In this document: one piece after another, positions 44,801 through 57,600 of the stretch | How positions within the stretch are numbered: position 1 is the stretch's first letter | How the letters are laid out: each line of letters opens with the position of its first letter | Origin: Nemertoderma westbladi | Lineage: Eukaryota > Xenacoelomorpha > Nemertodermatida > Nemertodermatidae | Length of the DNA: 64,000 bases | Direction: 5' to 3' | Assembly: GCA_032718475.1 (NCBI GenBank) | Contig: JAUCBJ010009155.1 | Coordinates: 1 to 64,000, forward strand | Notes under the pieces: generated by a model | The model's database searches: none | Told to the model about the DNA's origin: nothing | Seen by the model: only the letters and a program-made list of their open reading frames with translations | Translations under genes and position numbers: made by a program

Positions 44801-45666
44801 GAAATCCTGCCAAGTACCTAACTGATCTAGACTTTGCTGATGACTTAGGAGTACTCTCAGAATCATTAGAGGGAGCCCAACGGCTCCTCAGCTCATTAGA
44901 ACATGCTGCTTCTAGTGTTGGTCTTTTTATTAACTCCAGAAAGACCAAAATTCTGACCGTTAACTTTGAAAGTCCTCAGCAAGTCTCTGATCGGATGAGC
45001 ATAAGCTCAAAGGATGGTATGCTTGAGCATGTGGACGACTTCTGTTACCTGGGATCATGGATCCGGAAGTCAGGTGAGGACCTTCGAATACGTAAGGGAA
45101 AGGCATGGGCAGCCTTGAATAGGCTTTCCAGGATTTGGAAGTCACCGAGAATTAATCGGAAACTTAAGGTCCGATTATTTAGAGCAGCAGTAGTTCCAGT
45201 ACTCCTCTATGGGAGTCCATGCTGGGCTCTAACTGCTGAGGACACCAAATCTCTGGATGGCACATTCACAAGAATGCTACGCCGGGTTCATTGTGTCAAG
45301 TACAATGCACACATCTCCAACCAGACACTATATAACATTGGAGGTGTCTCATTGGTTCCCCCAAGCTTGACACTAGAACAAAACCGCCTCCGCTTTGCAG
45401 GACATTGCTTTCGCCGTGAGGACCAGCCAGTGCATAATCTTGTACTTTGGCAGCCTCATGGAGTGAATAAGCATGGTGGACAGCCCATGACTTTCTTGAG
45501 ACGCATCTTAAAGGACACTGGCCTTAAAGATGCGGATGATCTAGCAAATGTCATGGGTGATAGGGAGTTGTGGCGGTGCAATTTTGTTGACAAGCCGGCA
45601 CAGCATTCTTAAAAATGCAGCTGCAATGCAGCATGCCGATCCTAGTAGTAGTAGTATGAGGGGTGT
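41884..45666 (+). mobile_element. Full-length RTE-like non-LTR retrotransposon with 12-bp TSD
   Basis: The element runs 41896-45654 between TATGAGGGGTGT at 41884-41895 and the same 12 bases at 45655-45666, both from the host satellite unit. It has about 400 bp of 5' UTR, one long ORF (42295-45612), a 3' UTR of only about 42 bp and a short (TAG)n tail (about 45643-45654). A single APE-RT ORF, short 3' UTR and microsatellite tail fit the RTE group. An intact ORF and clean TSD suggest recent insertion. Confidence 0.93.
42295..45612 (+). CDS. Retrotransposon polyprotein: AP endonuclease + reverse transcriptase
   Basis: 1,105 codons without a stop. N-terminal APE-type endonuclease (about residues 125-375) shows its motifs: VGVQEHR (metal-binding Glu), LGDFNA (near 278), KSQIDHILF and SSDHRLIV (near 367). 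A basic linker (about 430-560) follows. RT domain: NRASGVDGVPPEV, FRGISLISIAAKLYNRILLN, NQNGFRKGRGT, FVDFFKAFDSVSR (first catalytic Asp, near 737), GVLQGDTLAPFLF and LDFADDLGVL (FADD catalytic pair). The C-terminus has RLRFAGHCFRRED, as in RTE-type enzymes. It makes cDNA at a nicked target by target-primed reverse transcription. All key residues look present, so it may be competent. An internal Met (about 42385) is an alternative start. Confidence 0.93.
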   Translation: MRHPPCGMANQGAVFAPRADSAKKHPPTPTMDYISNAEVRPLEASGITGHNRPHRRQLTPDRLPVSPPTGERAANNSLSPFPDDLSGPNPGSPGRPDCDGERDSGVGGYSHVPPRPTKPLVNLRQVTRLASVNTLTLGSPMRQGELTALADKLSLSAVGVQEHRMQTGQTDEVLIKDMGGGWRLALASADDSGNGGIGLLMNPTAHAALDKIDQISNRIIRCHFSCSGRLAKKFPKVVLIVCYSPTSVAPVEEVENFYHNLQAATDGVDQHAFLTFLGDFNASLHQSPTSPWVYSNSVNRNSVHLQDFISGNGLFSAGTQFKKRTGKLWTHSGPSGHKSQIDHILFRRKYRSSIQDCNAFTLRPFSSDHRLIVAKVRLSLRASRTTKSALPRHDWSSLLQQPSVRSSFTLQLSNRYEALASEAADHCEGYTAFTEAVKLAAAETVPVYPRNRKRAPWTDNKIQKCRNDLHKAQKESRLKQTTAAKNAVKAASRSLNRQYSVNLQELINQQVDAINDADDSRQSSQAWKSINLLTGRKSQPTTKVKAESPADRLNGWKAHFEKLLNNDRVLPDNFIEVKVSESVLPDIPIGDISFAEVQAAAKSIKTNRASGVDGVPPEVFKIPECLKLIYPIIVDMYRTTRVPQEMKTNKLVPVPKKGNLTLYGSFRGISLISIAAKLYNRILLNRIRDPIERLLRGNQNGFRKGRGTMEPILALRRIIEELSKKKDRHLAVIFVDFFKAFDSVSRSRMFSILSLYGIPDEIIAAIRSVYDGSTTFVSTVDGDTEPFEVLWGVLQGDTLAPFLFIIVVDYVLRMSLDHHNDDGVMITPPTGSRSRGNPAKYLTDLDFADDLGVLSESLEGAQRLLSSLEHAASSVGLFINSRKTKILTVNFESPQQVSDRMSISSKDGMLEHVDDFCYLGSWIRKSGEDLRIRKGKAWAALNRLSRIWKSPRINRKLKVRLFRAAVVPVLLYGSPCWALTAEDTKSLDGTFTRMLRRVHCVKYNAHISNQTLYNIGGVSLVPPSLTLEQNRLRFAGHCFRREDQPVHNLVLWQPHGVNKHGGQPMTFLRRILKDTGLKDADDLANVMGDRELWRCNFVDKPAQHS

Positions 45667-48600
45667 GACACCCGCCATCCTATAAGCTGTGTAGGTTGGT
45701 TTTTTTGAGTGCCCGTTACAAGGTCACCACCGTCTATGAGGGGTGTGACACCCGCCATCCAATAAGCTGTGTGGGTTGGTTTTTTTGAGTGCCCGTTACA
45801 AGGTCACCACCGTCTATGAGGGGTGTGACACCCGCCATCCAATAAGCTGTGTAGGTTGGTTTTTTTGAGTGCCCGTTACAAGGTCACCACCGTCTATGAG
45901 GGGTGTGACACCCGCCATCCAATAAGCTGTGTAGGTTGGTTTTTTTGAGTGCCCGTTACAAGGTCACCACCGTCTATGAGGGGTGTGACACCCGCCATCC
46001 TATAAGCTGTGTTGGTTGGTTTTTTTGAGTGCCCGTTACAAGGTCACCGTCTGTGATGGGTGTGACACCCGCCATCCAATAAGCTGTGTAGGTTGGTTTT
46101 TTTGAGTGCCCGTTACAAGGTCACCGTCTATGAGGGGTGTGACACCCGCCATCCAATAAGCTGTGTAGGTTGGTTTTTTTGAGTGCCCGTTACAAGGTCA
46201 CCACCGTCTATGAGGGGTGTGACACCCGCCATCCAATAAGCTGTGTAGGTTGGTTTTTTTGAGTGCTCGTTACAAGGTCACCACCGTCTATGAGGGGTGT
46301 GACACCCGCCATCCAATAAGCTGTGTAGGTTGGTTTTTTTGAGTGCCCGTTACAAGGTCACCGTCTATGAGGGGTGTGACACCCGCCATCCAATAAGCTG
46401 TGTAGGTTGGTTTTTTTGAGTGCCCGTTACAAGGTCACCACCGTCTATGAGGGGTGTGACACCCGCCATCCAATAAGCTGTGTAGGTTGGTTTTTTTGAG
46501 TGCCCGTTACAAGGTCACCACCGTCTATGAGGGGTGTGACACCCACCATCCAATAAGCTGTGTAGGTTGGTTTTTTTGAATGCCCGTTAAAAGGTCACCG
46601 TCTATGAGGGGTGTGACACCCGCCATCCTATAAGCTGTGTAGGTTGGTTTTTTTGAGTGCCCGTTACAAGGTCACCACCGTCTATGAGGGGTGTGACACC
46701 CGCCATCCTATAAGCTGTGTAGGTTGGTTTTTTTGAGTGCCCGTTACAAGGTCACCACCGTCTATGAGGGGTGTGACACCCGCCACCCAATAAGCTGTGT
46801 AGGTTGGTTTTTTTGAGTGCCCGTTACAAGGTCACCGTCTATGAGGGGTGTGACACCCGCCATCCAATAAGCTGTGTAGGTTAGTTTTTTTGAGTGCCCG
46901 TTACAAGGTCACCGTCTATGAGGGGTGTGACACCCGCCATCCAATAAGCTGTGTAGGTTGGTTTTTTTGAGTGCCCGTTACAAGGTCACCACCGTCTATG
47001 AGGGGTGTGACACCCACCATCCAATAAGCTGTGTAGGTTGGTTTTTTTTGAGTGCCCGTTAAAAGGTCACCACCGTCTATGAGGGGTGTGACACCCGCCA
47101 TCCTATAAGCTGTGTAGGTTGGTTTTTTTGAGTGCCCGTTACAAGGTCACCACCGTCTATGAGGGGTGTGACACCCGCCATCCTATAAGCTGTGTAGGTT
47201 GGTTTTTTTGAGTGCCCGTTACAAGGTCACCACCGTCTATGAGGGGTGTGACACCCGCCATCCTATAAGCTGTGTAGGTTGGTTTTTTTGAGTGCCCGTT
47301 ACAAGGTCACCACCGTCTATGAGGGGTGTGACACCCGCCATCCTATAAGCTGTGTAGGTTGGTTTTTTTGAGTGCCCGTTACAAGGTCACCACCGTCTAT
47401 GAGGGGTGTGACACCCGCCATCCTATAAGCTGTGTAGGTTGGTTTTTTTGAGTGCCCGTTACAAGGTCACCACCGTCTATGAGGGGTGTGACACCCGCCA
47501 TCCTATAAGCTGTGTAGGTTGGTTTTTTTGAGTGCCCGTTACAAGGTCACCACCGTCTATGAGGGGTGTGACACCCGCCATCCTATAAGCTGTGTAGGTT
47601 GGTTTTTTTGAGTGCCCGTTACAAGGTCACCACCGTCTATGAGGGGTGTGACACCCGCCATCCAATAAGCTGTGTAGGTTGGTTTTTTTGAGTGCCCGTT
47701 ACAAGGTCACCGTCTATGAGGGGTGTGACACCCGCCATCCAATAAGCTGTGTAGGTTGGTTTTTTTGAGTGCCCGTTACAAGGTCACCACCGTCTATGAG
47801 GGGTGTGACACCCGCCATCCAATAAGCTGTGTAGGTTGGTTTTTTTGAGTGCCCGTTACAAGGTCACCTTCTATGAGGGGTGTGACACCCGCCATCCAAT
47901 AAGCTGTGTAGGTTGGTTTTTTTGAGTGCCCGTTACAAGGTCACCACCGTCTATGAGGGGTGTGACACCCGCCATCCAATAAGCTGTGTAGGTTGGTTTT
48001 TTTGAGTGCCCGTTAAAAGGTCACCGTCTATGAGGGGTGTGACACCCGCCATCCTATAAGCTGTGTAGGTTGGTTTTTTTGAGTGCCCGTTACAAGGTCA
48101 CCACCGTCTATGAGGGGTGTGACACCCGCCATCCAATAAGCTGTGTAGGTTGGTTTTTTTGAGTGCCCGTTACAAGGTCACCGTCTATGAGGGGTGTGAC
48201 ACCCGCCATCCAATAAGCTGTGTAGGTTGGTTTTTTTGAGTGCCCGTTACAAGGTCACCACCGTCTATGAGGGGTGTGACACCCGCCATCCAATAAGCTG
48301 TGTAGGTTGGTTTTTTTGAGTGCCCGTTAAAAGGTCACCGTCTATGAGGGGTGTGACACCCGCCATCCTATAAGCTGTGTAGGTTGGTTTTTTTGAGTGC
48401 CCGTTACAAGGTCACCGTCTATGAGGGGTGTGACACCCGCCATCCTACTGTATAAGCTGTGTAGGTTGGTTTTTTTGAGTGCCCGTTACAAGGTCACCAC
48501 CGTCTATGAGGGGTGTGACACCCGACACCCAATAAGCTGTGTAGGTTGGTTTTTTGAGTGCCCGTTACAAGGTCACCGTCTATGAGGGGTGTGACACCCG

Positions 48601-51600
48601 CCATCCAATAAGCTGTGTAGGTTGGTTTTTTTGAGTGCCCGTTACAAGGTCACCGTCTATGAGGGGTGTGACACCCGCCATCCAATAAGCTGTGTAGGTT
48701 GGTTTTTTTGAGTGCCCGTTACAAGGTCACCACCGTCTATGAGGGGTGTGACACCCACCATCCAATAAGCTGTGTAGGTTGGTTGTTTTTGAGTGCCCGT
48801 TAAAAGGTCACCGTCTATGATGGGTGTGACACCCGCCATCCTATAAGCTGTGTAGGTTGGTTTTTTTGAGTGCCCGTTACAAGGTCACCACCGTCTATGA
48901 GGGGTGTGACACCCGCCATCCTATAAGCTGTGTAGGTTGGTTTTTTTGAGTGCCCGTTAAAAGGTCACCGTCTATGAGGGGTGTGACACCCGCCATCCTA
49001 TAAGCTGTGTAGGTTGGTTTTTTTGAGTGCCCGTTAAAAGGTCACCGTCTATGAGGGGTGTGACACCCACCATCCAATAAGCTGTGTAGGTTGGTTTTTT
49101 TGAGTGCCCGTTACAAGGTCACCACCGTCTATGAGGGGTGTGACACCCGCCACCCTATAAGCTGTGTAGGTTGGTTTTTTTGAGTGCCCGTTACAAGGTC
49201 ACCACCGTCTATGAGGGGTGTGACACCCGCCATCCCATAAGCTGTGTAGGTTGGTTTTTTTGAGTGCCCGTTACAAGGTCACCACCGTCTATGAGGGGTG
49301 TGACACCCACCATCCAATAAGCTGTGTAGGTTGGTTTTTTTGAGTGTCCGTTACAAGGTCACCACCGTCTATGAGGGGTGTGACACCCGCCATCCTATAA
49401 GCTGTGTAGGTTGGTTTTTTTGAGTGCCCGTTACAAGGTCACCACCGTCTATGAGGGGTGTGACACCCCCCATCCTATAAGCTGTGTAGGTTGGTTTTTT
49501 TGAGTGCCCGTTACAAGGTCACCACCGTCTATGAGGGGTGTGACACCCGCCATCCATTAAGCTGTGTAGGTTGGTTTTTTTGAGTGCCCGTTACAAGGTC
49601 ACCACCGTATATGAGGGGTGTGACACCCGCCATCCAATAAGCTGTGTAGGTTGGTTTTTTTGAGTGCCCGTTACAAGGTCACCACCGTCTATGAGGGGTG
49701 TGACACCCGCCATCCAATAAGCTGTGTAGGTTGGTTTTTTTGAGTGCCCGTTACAAGGTCACCGTCTATGAGGGGTGTGACACCCGCCATCCAATAAGCT
49801 GTGTAGGTTGGTTTTTTTGAGTGCCCGTTACAAGGTCACCACCGTCTATGAGGGGTGTGACACCCGCCATCCCATAAGCTCTGTAGGTTGGTTTTTTTGA
49901 GTGCCCGTTACAAGGTCACCGTCTATGAGGGGTGTGACACCCGCCATCCCATAAGCTGTGTAGGTTGGTTTTTTTGAGTGCCCGTTACAAGGTCACCACC
50001 GTCTATGAGGGGTGTGACACCCGCCATCCAATAAGTTGTGTAGGTTGGTTTTTTTGAGTGCCCGTTACAAGGTCATTACCGTCTATGAGGGGTGTGACAC
50101 CCACCATCCAATAAGCTGTGTAGGTTGGTTTTTTTGAGTGCCCGTTACAAGGTCACCGTCTATGAGGGGTGTGACACCCGCAATCCAATAAGCAGTGTAG
50201 GTTGGTTTTTTTGAGTGCCCGTTACAAGGTCACCGTCTATGAGGGGTGTGACACCCGCCATCCAATAAGCTGTGTAGGTTGGTTTTTTTGAGTGCCCGTT
50301 ACAAGGTCACCACCGTCTATGAGGGGTGTGACACCCGCCATCCCATAAGCTGTGTAGGTTGGTTTTTTTGAGTGCCCGTTACAAGGTCACCGTCTATGAG
50401 GGGTGTGACACCCGCCATCCAATAAGCTGTGTAGGTTGGTTTTTTTGAGTGCCAGTTACAAGGTCACCGTCTATGAGGGGTGTGACACCCGCCATCCCAT
50501 AAGCTGTGTAGGTTGGTTTTTTTGAGTGCCCGTTACAAGGTCACCGTCTATGAGGGGTGTGACACCCGCCATCCAATAAGCTGTGTAGGTTGGTTTTTTT
50601 GAGTGCCCGTTACAAGGTCACCGTCTATGAGGGGTGTGACACCCGCCATCCCATAAGCTGTGTAGGTTGGTTTTTTTGAGTGCCCGTTACAAGGTCACCA
50701 CCGTCTATGAGGGNNNNNNNNNNNNNNNNNNNNNNNNNNNNNNNNNNNNNNNNNNNNNNNNNNNNNNNNNNNNNNNNNNNNNNNNNNNNNNNNNNNNNNN
50801 NNNNNNNNNNNNNATAAGCTGTGTAGGTTGGTTTTTTTGAGTGCCCGTTACAAGGTCACCACCGTCTATGAGGGGTGTGACACCCGCCATCCAATAAGCT
50901 GTGTAGGTTGGTTTTTTTGAGTGCCCGTTACAAGGTCACCGTCTATGAGGGGTGTGACACCCGCCATCCTATAAGCTGTGTAGGTTGGTTTTTTGAGTGC
51001 CCGTTACAAGGTCACCACCGTCTATGAGGGGTGTGACACCCGCCATCCAATAAGCTGTGTAGGTTGGCTTTTTTGAGTCCCCGTTACAAGGTCACCACCG
51101 TCTATGAGGGGTGTGACACCCGCCATCCAATAAGCTGTGTAGGTTGGTTTTTTTGAGTGCCCGTTACAAGGTCACCGTCTATGAGGGGTGTGACACCCGC
51201 CATCCTATAAGCTGTGTAGGTTGGTTTTTTGAATGCCCGTTACAAGGTCACCACCGTCTATGAGGGGTGTGACACCCGCCATCCAATAAGCTGTGTAGGT
51301 TGGCTTTTTTGAGTCCCCGTTACAAGGTCACCACCGTCTATGAGGGGTGTGACACCCGCCATCCAATAAGCTGTGTAGGTTGGTTTTTTTGAGAGCCCGT
51401 TCCAACCCGCCATCCAATAAGCTGTGTAGGTTGGTTTTTTTGAGTGCCCGTTACAAGGTCACCGTCTATGAGGGGTGTGACACCCGCCATCCAATAAGCT
51501 GTGTAGGTTGGTTTTTTTTGAGTGCCCGTTACAAGGTCACCACCGTCTATGAGGGGTGTGACACCCGCCATCCTATAAGCTGTGTAGGTTGGTTTTTTTG

Positions 51601-54600
51601 AGTGCCCGTTAAAAGGTCACCACCGTCTATGAGGGGTGTGACACCCGCCATCCTATAAGCTGTGTAGGTTGGTTTTTTTGAGTGCCCGTTACAAGGTCAC
51701 CGTCTATGAGGGGTGTGACACCTGCCATCCTATAAGCTGTGTAGGTTGGTTTTTTTGAGTGCCCGTTACAAGGTCACCGTCTATGAGGGGTGTGACACGC
51801 GCCATCCAATAAGCTGTGTAGGTTGGTTTTTTTTGAGTGCCCGTTACAAGGCCACCGTCTATGAGGGGTGTGACACGCGCCATCCAATAAGCTGTGTAGG
51901 TTGGTTTTTTTGAGTGCCCGTTACAAGGTCACCGTCTATGAGGGGTGTGACACCCGCCATCCAATAAGCTGTGTAGGTTGGTTTTTTGAGTGCCCGTTAC
52001 AAGGTCACCACCGTCTATGAGGGGTGTGACACCCGCCATCCTATAAGCTGTGTAGGTTGGTTTTTTTGAGTGCCCGTTACAAGGTCACCGTCTATGAGGG
52101 GTGTGACACCCACCATCCTATAAGCTGAGTAGGTTGGTTTTTTTGAGTGCCCGTTACAAGGTCACCACCGTCTATGAGGGGTGTAACACCCGCCATCCAA
52201 TAAGCTGAGTAGGTTGGTTTTTTTGAGTGCCCGTTACAAGGTCACCACCGTCTATGAGGGGTGTGACACCCACCATCCTATAAGCTGAGTAGGTTGGTTT
52301 TTTGAGTGCCCGTTACAAGGTCACCGTCTATCAGGGGTGTGACACCCGCCATCCAATAAGCTGTGTAGGTTGGTTTTTTTGAGTGCCCGTTACAAGTTCA
52401 CCACCGTCTATGAGGGGTGTGTCACCCGCCATCCTATAAGCTGTGTAGGTTGGTTTTTTTGAGTGCCCGTTACAAGGTCACCACCGTCTATGAGGGGTGT
52501 GACACCCGCCATCTAATAAGCTGTGTAGGTTGGTTTTTTTGAGTGCCCGTTACAAGGTCACCACCGTCTATGAGGGGTGTGACACCCGCCATCCAATAAG
52601 CTGTGTAGGTTGGTTTTTTTGAGTGCCCGTTACAAGGTCACCACCGTCTATGAGGGGTGTGTCACCCGCCATCCTATAAGCTGTGTAGGTTGGTTTTTTT
52701 GAGTGCCCGTTACAAGGTCACCACCGTCTATGAGGGGTGTGACACCCGCCATCTAATAAGCTGTGTAGGTTGGTTTTTTTGAGTGCCCGTTACAAGGTCA
52801 CCACCGTCTATGAGGGGTGTGACACCCGCCATCCAATAAGCTGTGTAGGTTGGTTTTTTTGAGTGCCCGTTAAAAGGTCACCACCGTCTATGAGGGGTGT
52901 GACACCCGCCATCCTATAAGCTGTGTAGGTTGGTTTTTTTGAGTGCCCGTTACAAGGTCACCGTCTATGAGGGGTGTGACACCTGCCATCCTATAAGCTG
53001 TGTAGGTTGGTTTTTTTGAGTGCCCGTTACAAGGTCACCGTCTATGAGGGGTGTGACACGCGCCATCCAATAAGCTGTGTAGGTTGGTTTTTTTTGAGTG
53101 CCCGTTACAAGGCCACCGTCTATGAGGGGTGTGACACGCGCCATCCAATAAGCTGTGTAGGTTGGTTTTTTTGAGTGCCCGTTACAAGGTCACCGTCTAT
53201 GAGGGGTGTGACACCCGCCATCCAATAAGCTGTGTAGGTTGGTTTTTTGAGTGCCCGTTACAAGGTCACCACCGTCTATGAGGGGTGTGACACCCGCCAT
53301 CCTATAAGCTGTGTAGGTTGGTTTTTTTGAGTGCCCGTTACAAGGTCACCGTCTATGAGGGGTGTGACACCCACCATCCTATAAGCTGAGTAGGTTGGTT
53401 TTTTTGAGTGCCCGTTACAAGGTCACCACCGTCTATGAGGGGTGTAACACCCGCCATCCAATAAGCTGAGTAGGTTGGTTTTTTTGAGTGCCCGTTACAA
53501 GGTCACCACCGTCTATGAGGGGTGTGACACCCACCATCCTATAAGCTGAGTAGGTTGGTTTTTTGAGTGCCCGTTACAAGGTCACCGTCTATCAGGGGTG
53601 TGACACCCGCCATCCAATAAGCTGTGTAGGTTGGTTTTTTTGAGTGCCCGTTACAAGGTCACCACCGTCTATGAGGGGTGTGTCACCCGCCATCCTATAA
53701 GCTGTGTAGGTTGGTTTTTTTGAGTGCCCGTTACAAGGTCACCACCGTCTATGAGGGGTGTGACACCCGCCATCTAATAAGCTGTGTAGGTTGGTTTTTT
53801 TGAGTGCCCGTTACAAGGTCACCACCGTCTATGAGGGGTGTGACACCCGCCATCCAATAAGCTGTGTAGGTTGGTTTTTTTGAGTGCCCGTTACAAGGTC
53901 ACCACCGTCTATGAGGGGTGTGACACCCGCCATCCTATAAGCTGTGTAGGTTGGTTTTTTTGAGTGCCCGTTAAAAGGTCACCACCGTCTATGAGGGGTG
54001 TGACACCCGCCATCCTATAAGCTGTGTAGGTTGGTTTTTTTGAGTGCCCGTTACAAGGTCACCGTCTATGAGGGGTGTGACACCTGCCATCCTATAAGCT
54101 GTGTAGGTTGGTTTTTTTGAGTGCCCGTTACAAGGTCACCGTCTATGAGGGGTGTGACACGCGCCATCCAATAAGCTGTGTAGGTTGGTTTTTTTGAGTG
54201 CCCGTTACAAGGTCACCGTCTATGAGGGGTGTGACACCCGCCATCCAATAAGCTGTGTAGGTTGGTTTTTTGAGTGCCCGTTACAAGGTCACCACCGTCT
54301 ATGAGGGGTGTGACACCCGCCATCCAATAAGCTGTGTAGGTTGGTTTTTTTGAGTGCCCGTTACAAGGTCACCGTCTATGAGGGGTGTGACACCCGCCAT
54401 CCAATAAGCTGTGTAGGTTGGTTTTTTTGAGTGCCCGTTACAAGGTCACCACCGTCTATGAGGGGTGTGACACCCACCATCCTATAAGCTGAGTAGGTTG
54501 GTTTTTTGAGTGCCCGTTACAAGGTCACCGTCTATCAGGGGTGTGACACCCGCCATCCAATAAGCTGTGTAGGTTGGTTTTTTTGAGTGCCCGTTACAAG

Positions 54601-57600
54601 GTCACCACCGTCTATGAGGGGTGTGTCACCCGCCATCCTATAAGCTGTGTAGGTTGGTTTTTTTGAGTGCCCGTTACAAGGTCACCACCGTCTATGAGGG
54701 GTGTGACACCCGCCATCTAATAAGCTGTGTAGGTTGGTTTTTTTGAGTGCCCGTTACAAGGTCACCACCGTCTATGAGGGGTGTGACACCCGCCATCCAA
54801 TAAGCTGTGTAGGTTGGTTTTTTTGAGTGCCCGTTACAAGGTCACCACCGTCTATGAGGGGTGTGACACCCGCCATCCTATAAGCTGTGTAGGTTGGTTT
54901 TTTTGAGTGCCCGTTAAAAGGTCACCACCGTCTATGAGGGGTGTGACACCCGCCATCCTATAAGCTGTGTAGGTTGGTTTTTTTGAGTGCCCGTTACAAG
55001 GTCACCGTCTATGAGGGGTGTGACACCTGCCATCCTATAAGCTGTGTAGGTTGGTTTTTTTGAGTGCCCGTTACAAGGTCACCGTCTATGAGGGGTGTGA
55101 CACGCGCCATCCAATAAGCTGTGTAGGTTGGTTTTTTTGAGTGCCCGTTACAAGGTCACCGTCTATGAGGGGTGTGACACCCGCCATCCAATAAGCTGTG
55201 TAGGTTGGTTTTTTGAGTGCCCGTTACAAGGTCACCACCGTCTATGAGGGGTGTGACACCCGCCATCCTATAAGCTGTGTAGGTTGGTTTTTTTGAGTGC
55301 CCGTTACAAGGTCACCGTCTATGAGGGGTGTGACACCCACCATCCTATAAGCTGAGTAGGTTGGTTTTTTTGAGTGCCCGTTACAAGGTCACCACCGTCT
55401 ATGAGGGGTGTAACACCCGCCATCCAATAAGCTGAGTAGGTTGGTTTTTTTGAGTGCCCGTTACAAGGTCACCACCGTCTATGAGGGGTGTGACACCCAC
55501 CATCCTATAAGCTGAGTAGGTTGGTTTTTTGAGTGCCCGTTACAAGGTCACCGTCTATCAGGGGTGTGACACCCGCCATCCAATAAGCTGTGTAGGTTGG
55601 TTTTTTTGAGTGCCCGTTACAAGGTCACCACCGTCTATGAGGGGTGTGTCACCCGCCATCCTATAAGCTGTGTAGGTTGGTTTTTTTGAGTGCCCGTTAC
55701 AAGGTCACCACCGTCTATGAGGGGTGTGACACCCGCCATCTAATAAGCTGTGTAGGTTGGTTTTTTTGAGTGCCCGTTACAAGGTCACCACCGTCTATGA
55801 GGGGTGTGACACCCGCCATCCAATAAGCTGTGTAGGTTGGTTTTTTTGAGTGCCCGTTACAAGGTCACCACCGTCTATGAGGGGTGTGACACCCGCCATC
55901 CTATAAGCTGTGTAGGTTGGTTTTTTTGAGTGCCCGTTAAAAGGTCACCACCGTCTATGAGGGGTGTGACACCCGCCATCCTATAAGCTGTGTAGGTTGG
56001 TTTTTTTGAGTGCCCGTTACAAGGTCACCGTCTATGAGGGGTGTGACACCTGCCATCCTATAAGCTGTGTAGGTTGGTTTTTTTGAGTGCCCGTTACAAG
56101 GTCACCGTCTATGAGGGGTGTGACACGCGCCATCCAATAAGCTGTGTAGGTTGGTTTTTTTTGAGTGCCCGTTACAAGGCCACCGTCTATGAGGGGTGTG
56201 ACACGCGCCATCCAATAAGCTGTGTAGGTTGGTTTTTTTGAGTGCCCGTTACAAGGTCACCGTCTATGAGGGGTGTGACACCCGCCATCCAATAAGCTGT
56301 GTAGGTTGGTTTTTTGAGTGCCCGTTACAAGGTCACCACCGTCTATGAGGGGTGTGACACCCGCCATCCTATAAGCTGTGTAGGTTGGTTTTTTTGAGTG
56401 CCCGTTACAAGGTCACCGTCTATGAGGGGTGTGACACCCACCATCCTATAAGCTGAGTAGGTTGGTTTTTTTGAGTGCCCGTTACAAGGTCACCACCGTC
56501 TATGAGGGGTGTAACACCCGCCATCCAATAAGCTGAGTAGGTTGGTTTTTTTGAGTGCCCGTTACAAGGTCACCACCGTCTATGAGGGGTGTGACACCCA
56601 CCATCCTATAAGCTGAGTAGGTTGGTTTTTTGAGTGCCCGTTACAAGGTCACCGTCTATCAGGGGTGTGACACCCGCCATCCAATAAGCTGTGTAGGTTG
56701 GTTTTTTTGAGTGCCCGTTACAAGGTCACCACCGTCTATGAGGGGTGTGTCACCCGCCATCCTATAAGCTGTGTAGGTTGGTTTTTTTGAGTGCCCGTTA
56801 CAAGGTCACCACCGTCTATGAGGGGTGTGACACCCGCCATCTAATAAGCTGTGTAGGTTGGTTTTTTTGAGTGCCCGTTACAAGGTCACCACCGTCTATG
56901 AGGGGTGTGACACCCGCCATCCAATAAGCTGTGTAGGTTGGTTTTTTTGAGTGCCCGTTACAAGGTCACCACCGTCTATGAGGGGTGTGACACCCGCCAT
57001 CCAATAAGCTGTGTAGGTTTGTTTTTTTGAGTGCCCGTTACAAGGTTACCACCGTCTATGAGGGGTGTGACACCCGCCATCCAATAAGCTGTGTTGGTTG
57101 GTTTTTTTGAGTGCCCGTTACAAGGTCACCACCGTCTATGAGGGGTGTGACACCCGCCATCGAATAAGCTGTGTAGGTTGGTTTTTTTGAGTGCCCGTTA
57201 CAAGGTCACCACCGTCTATGAGGGGTGTGACACCCGCCATCCAATAAGCTGTGTAGGTTGGTTTTTTTGAGTGCCCGTTACAAGGTCACCTTCTATGAGG
57301 GGTGTGACACCCGCCATCCAATAAGCTGTGTAGGTTGGTTTTTTTGAGTGCCCGTTACAAGGTCACCACCGTCTATGAGGGGTGTGACACCCGCCATCCA
57401 ATAAGCTGTGTTGGTTGGTTTTTTTGAGTGCCCGTTACAAGGTCACCACCGTCTATGAGGGGTGTGACACCCGCCATCCAATAAGCTGTGTAGGTTGGTT
57501 TTTTTGAGTGCCCGTTACAAGGTCACCACCGTCTATGAGGGGTGTGACACCTGCCATCCAATAAGCTGTGTAGGTTGGTTTTTTTGAGTGCCCGTTACAA

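Noticed and set aside
42774-44948. Antisense and alternate-frame open frames within the retrotransposon
   Set aside because: Shadows of the 1,105-codon APE-RT frame.
36505-51601. Short open frames (60-85 codons) throughout the 80-bp array
   Set aside because: Repeated unit translations (MAGVTPLIDGG... and its complement) with no gene structure.
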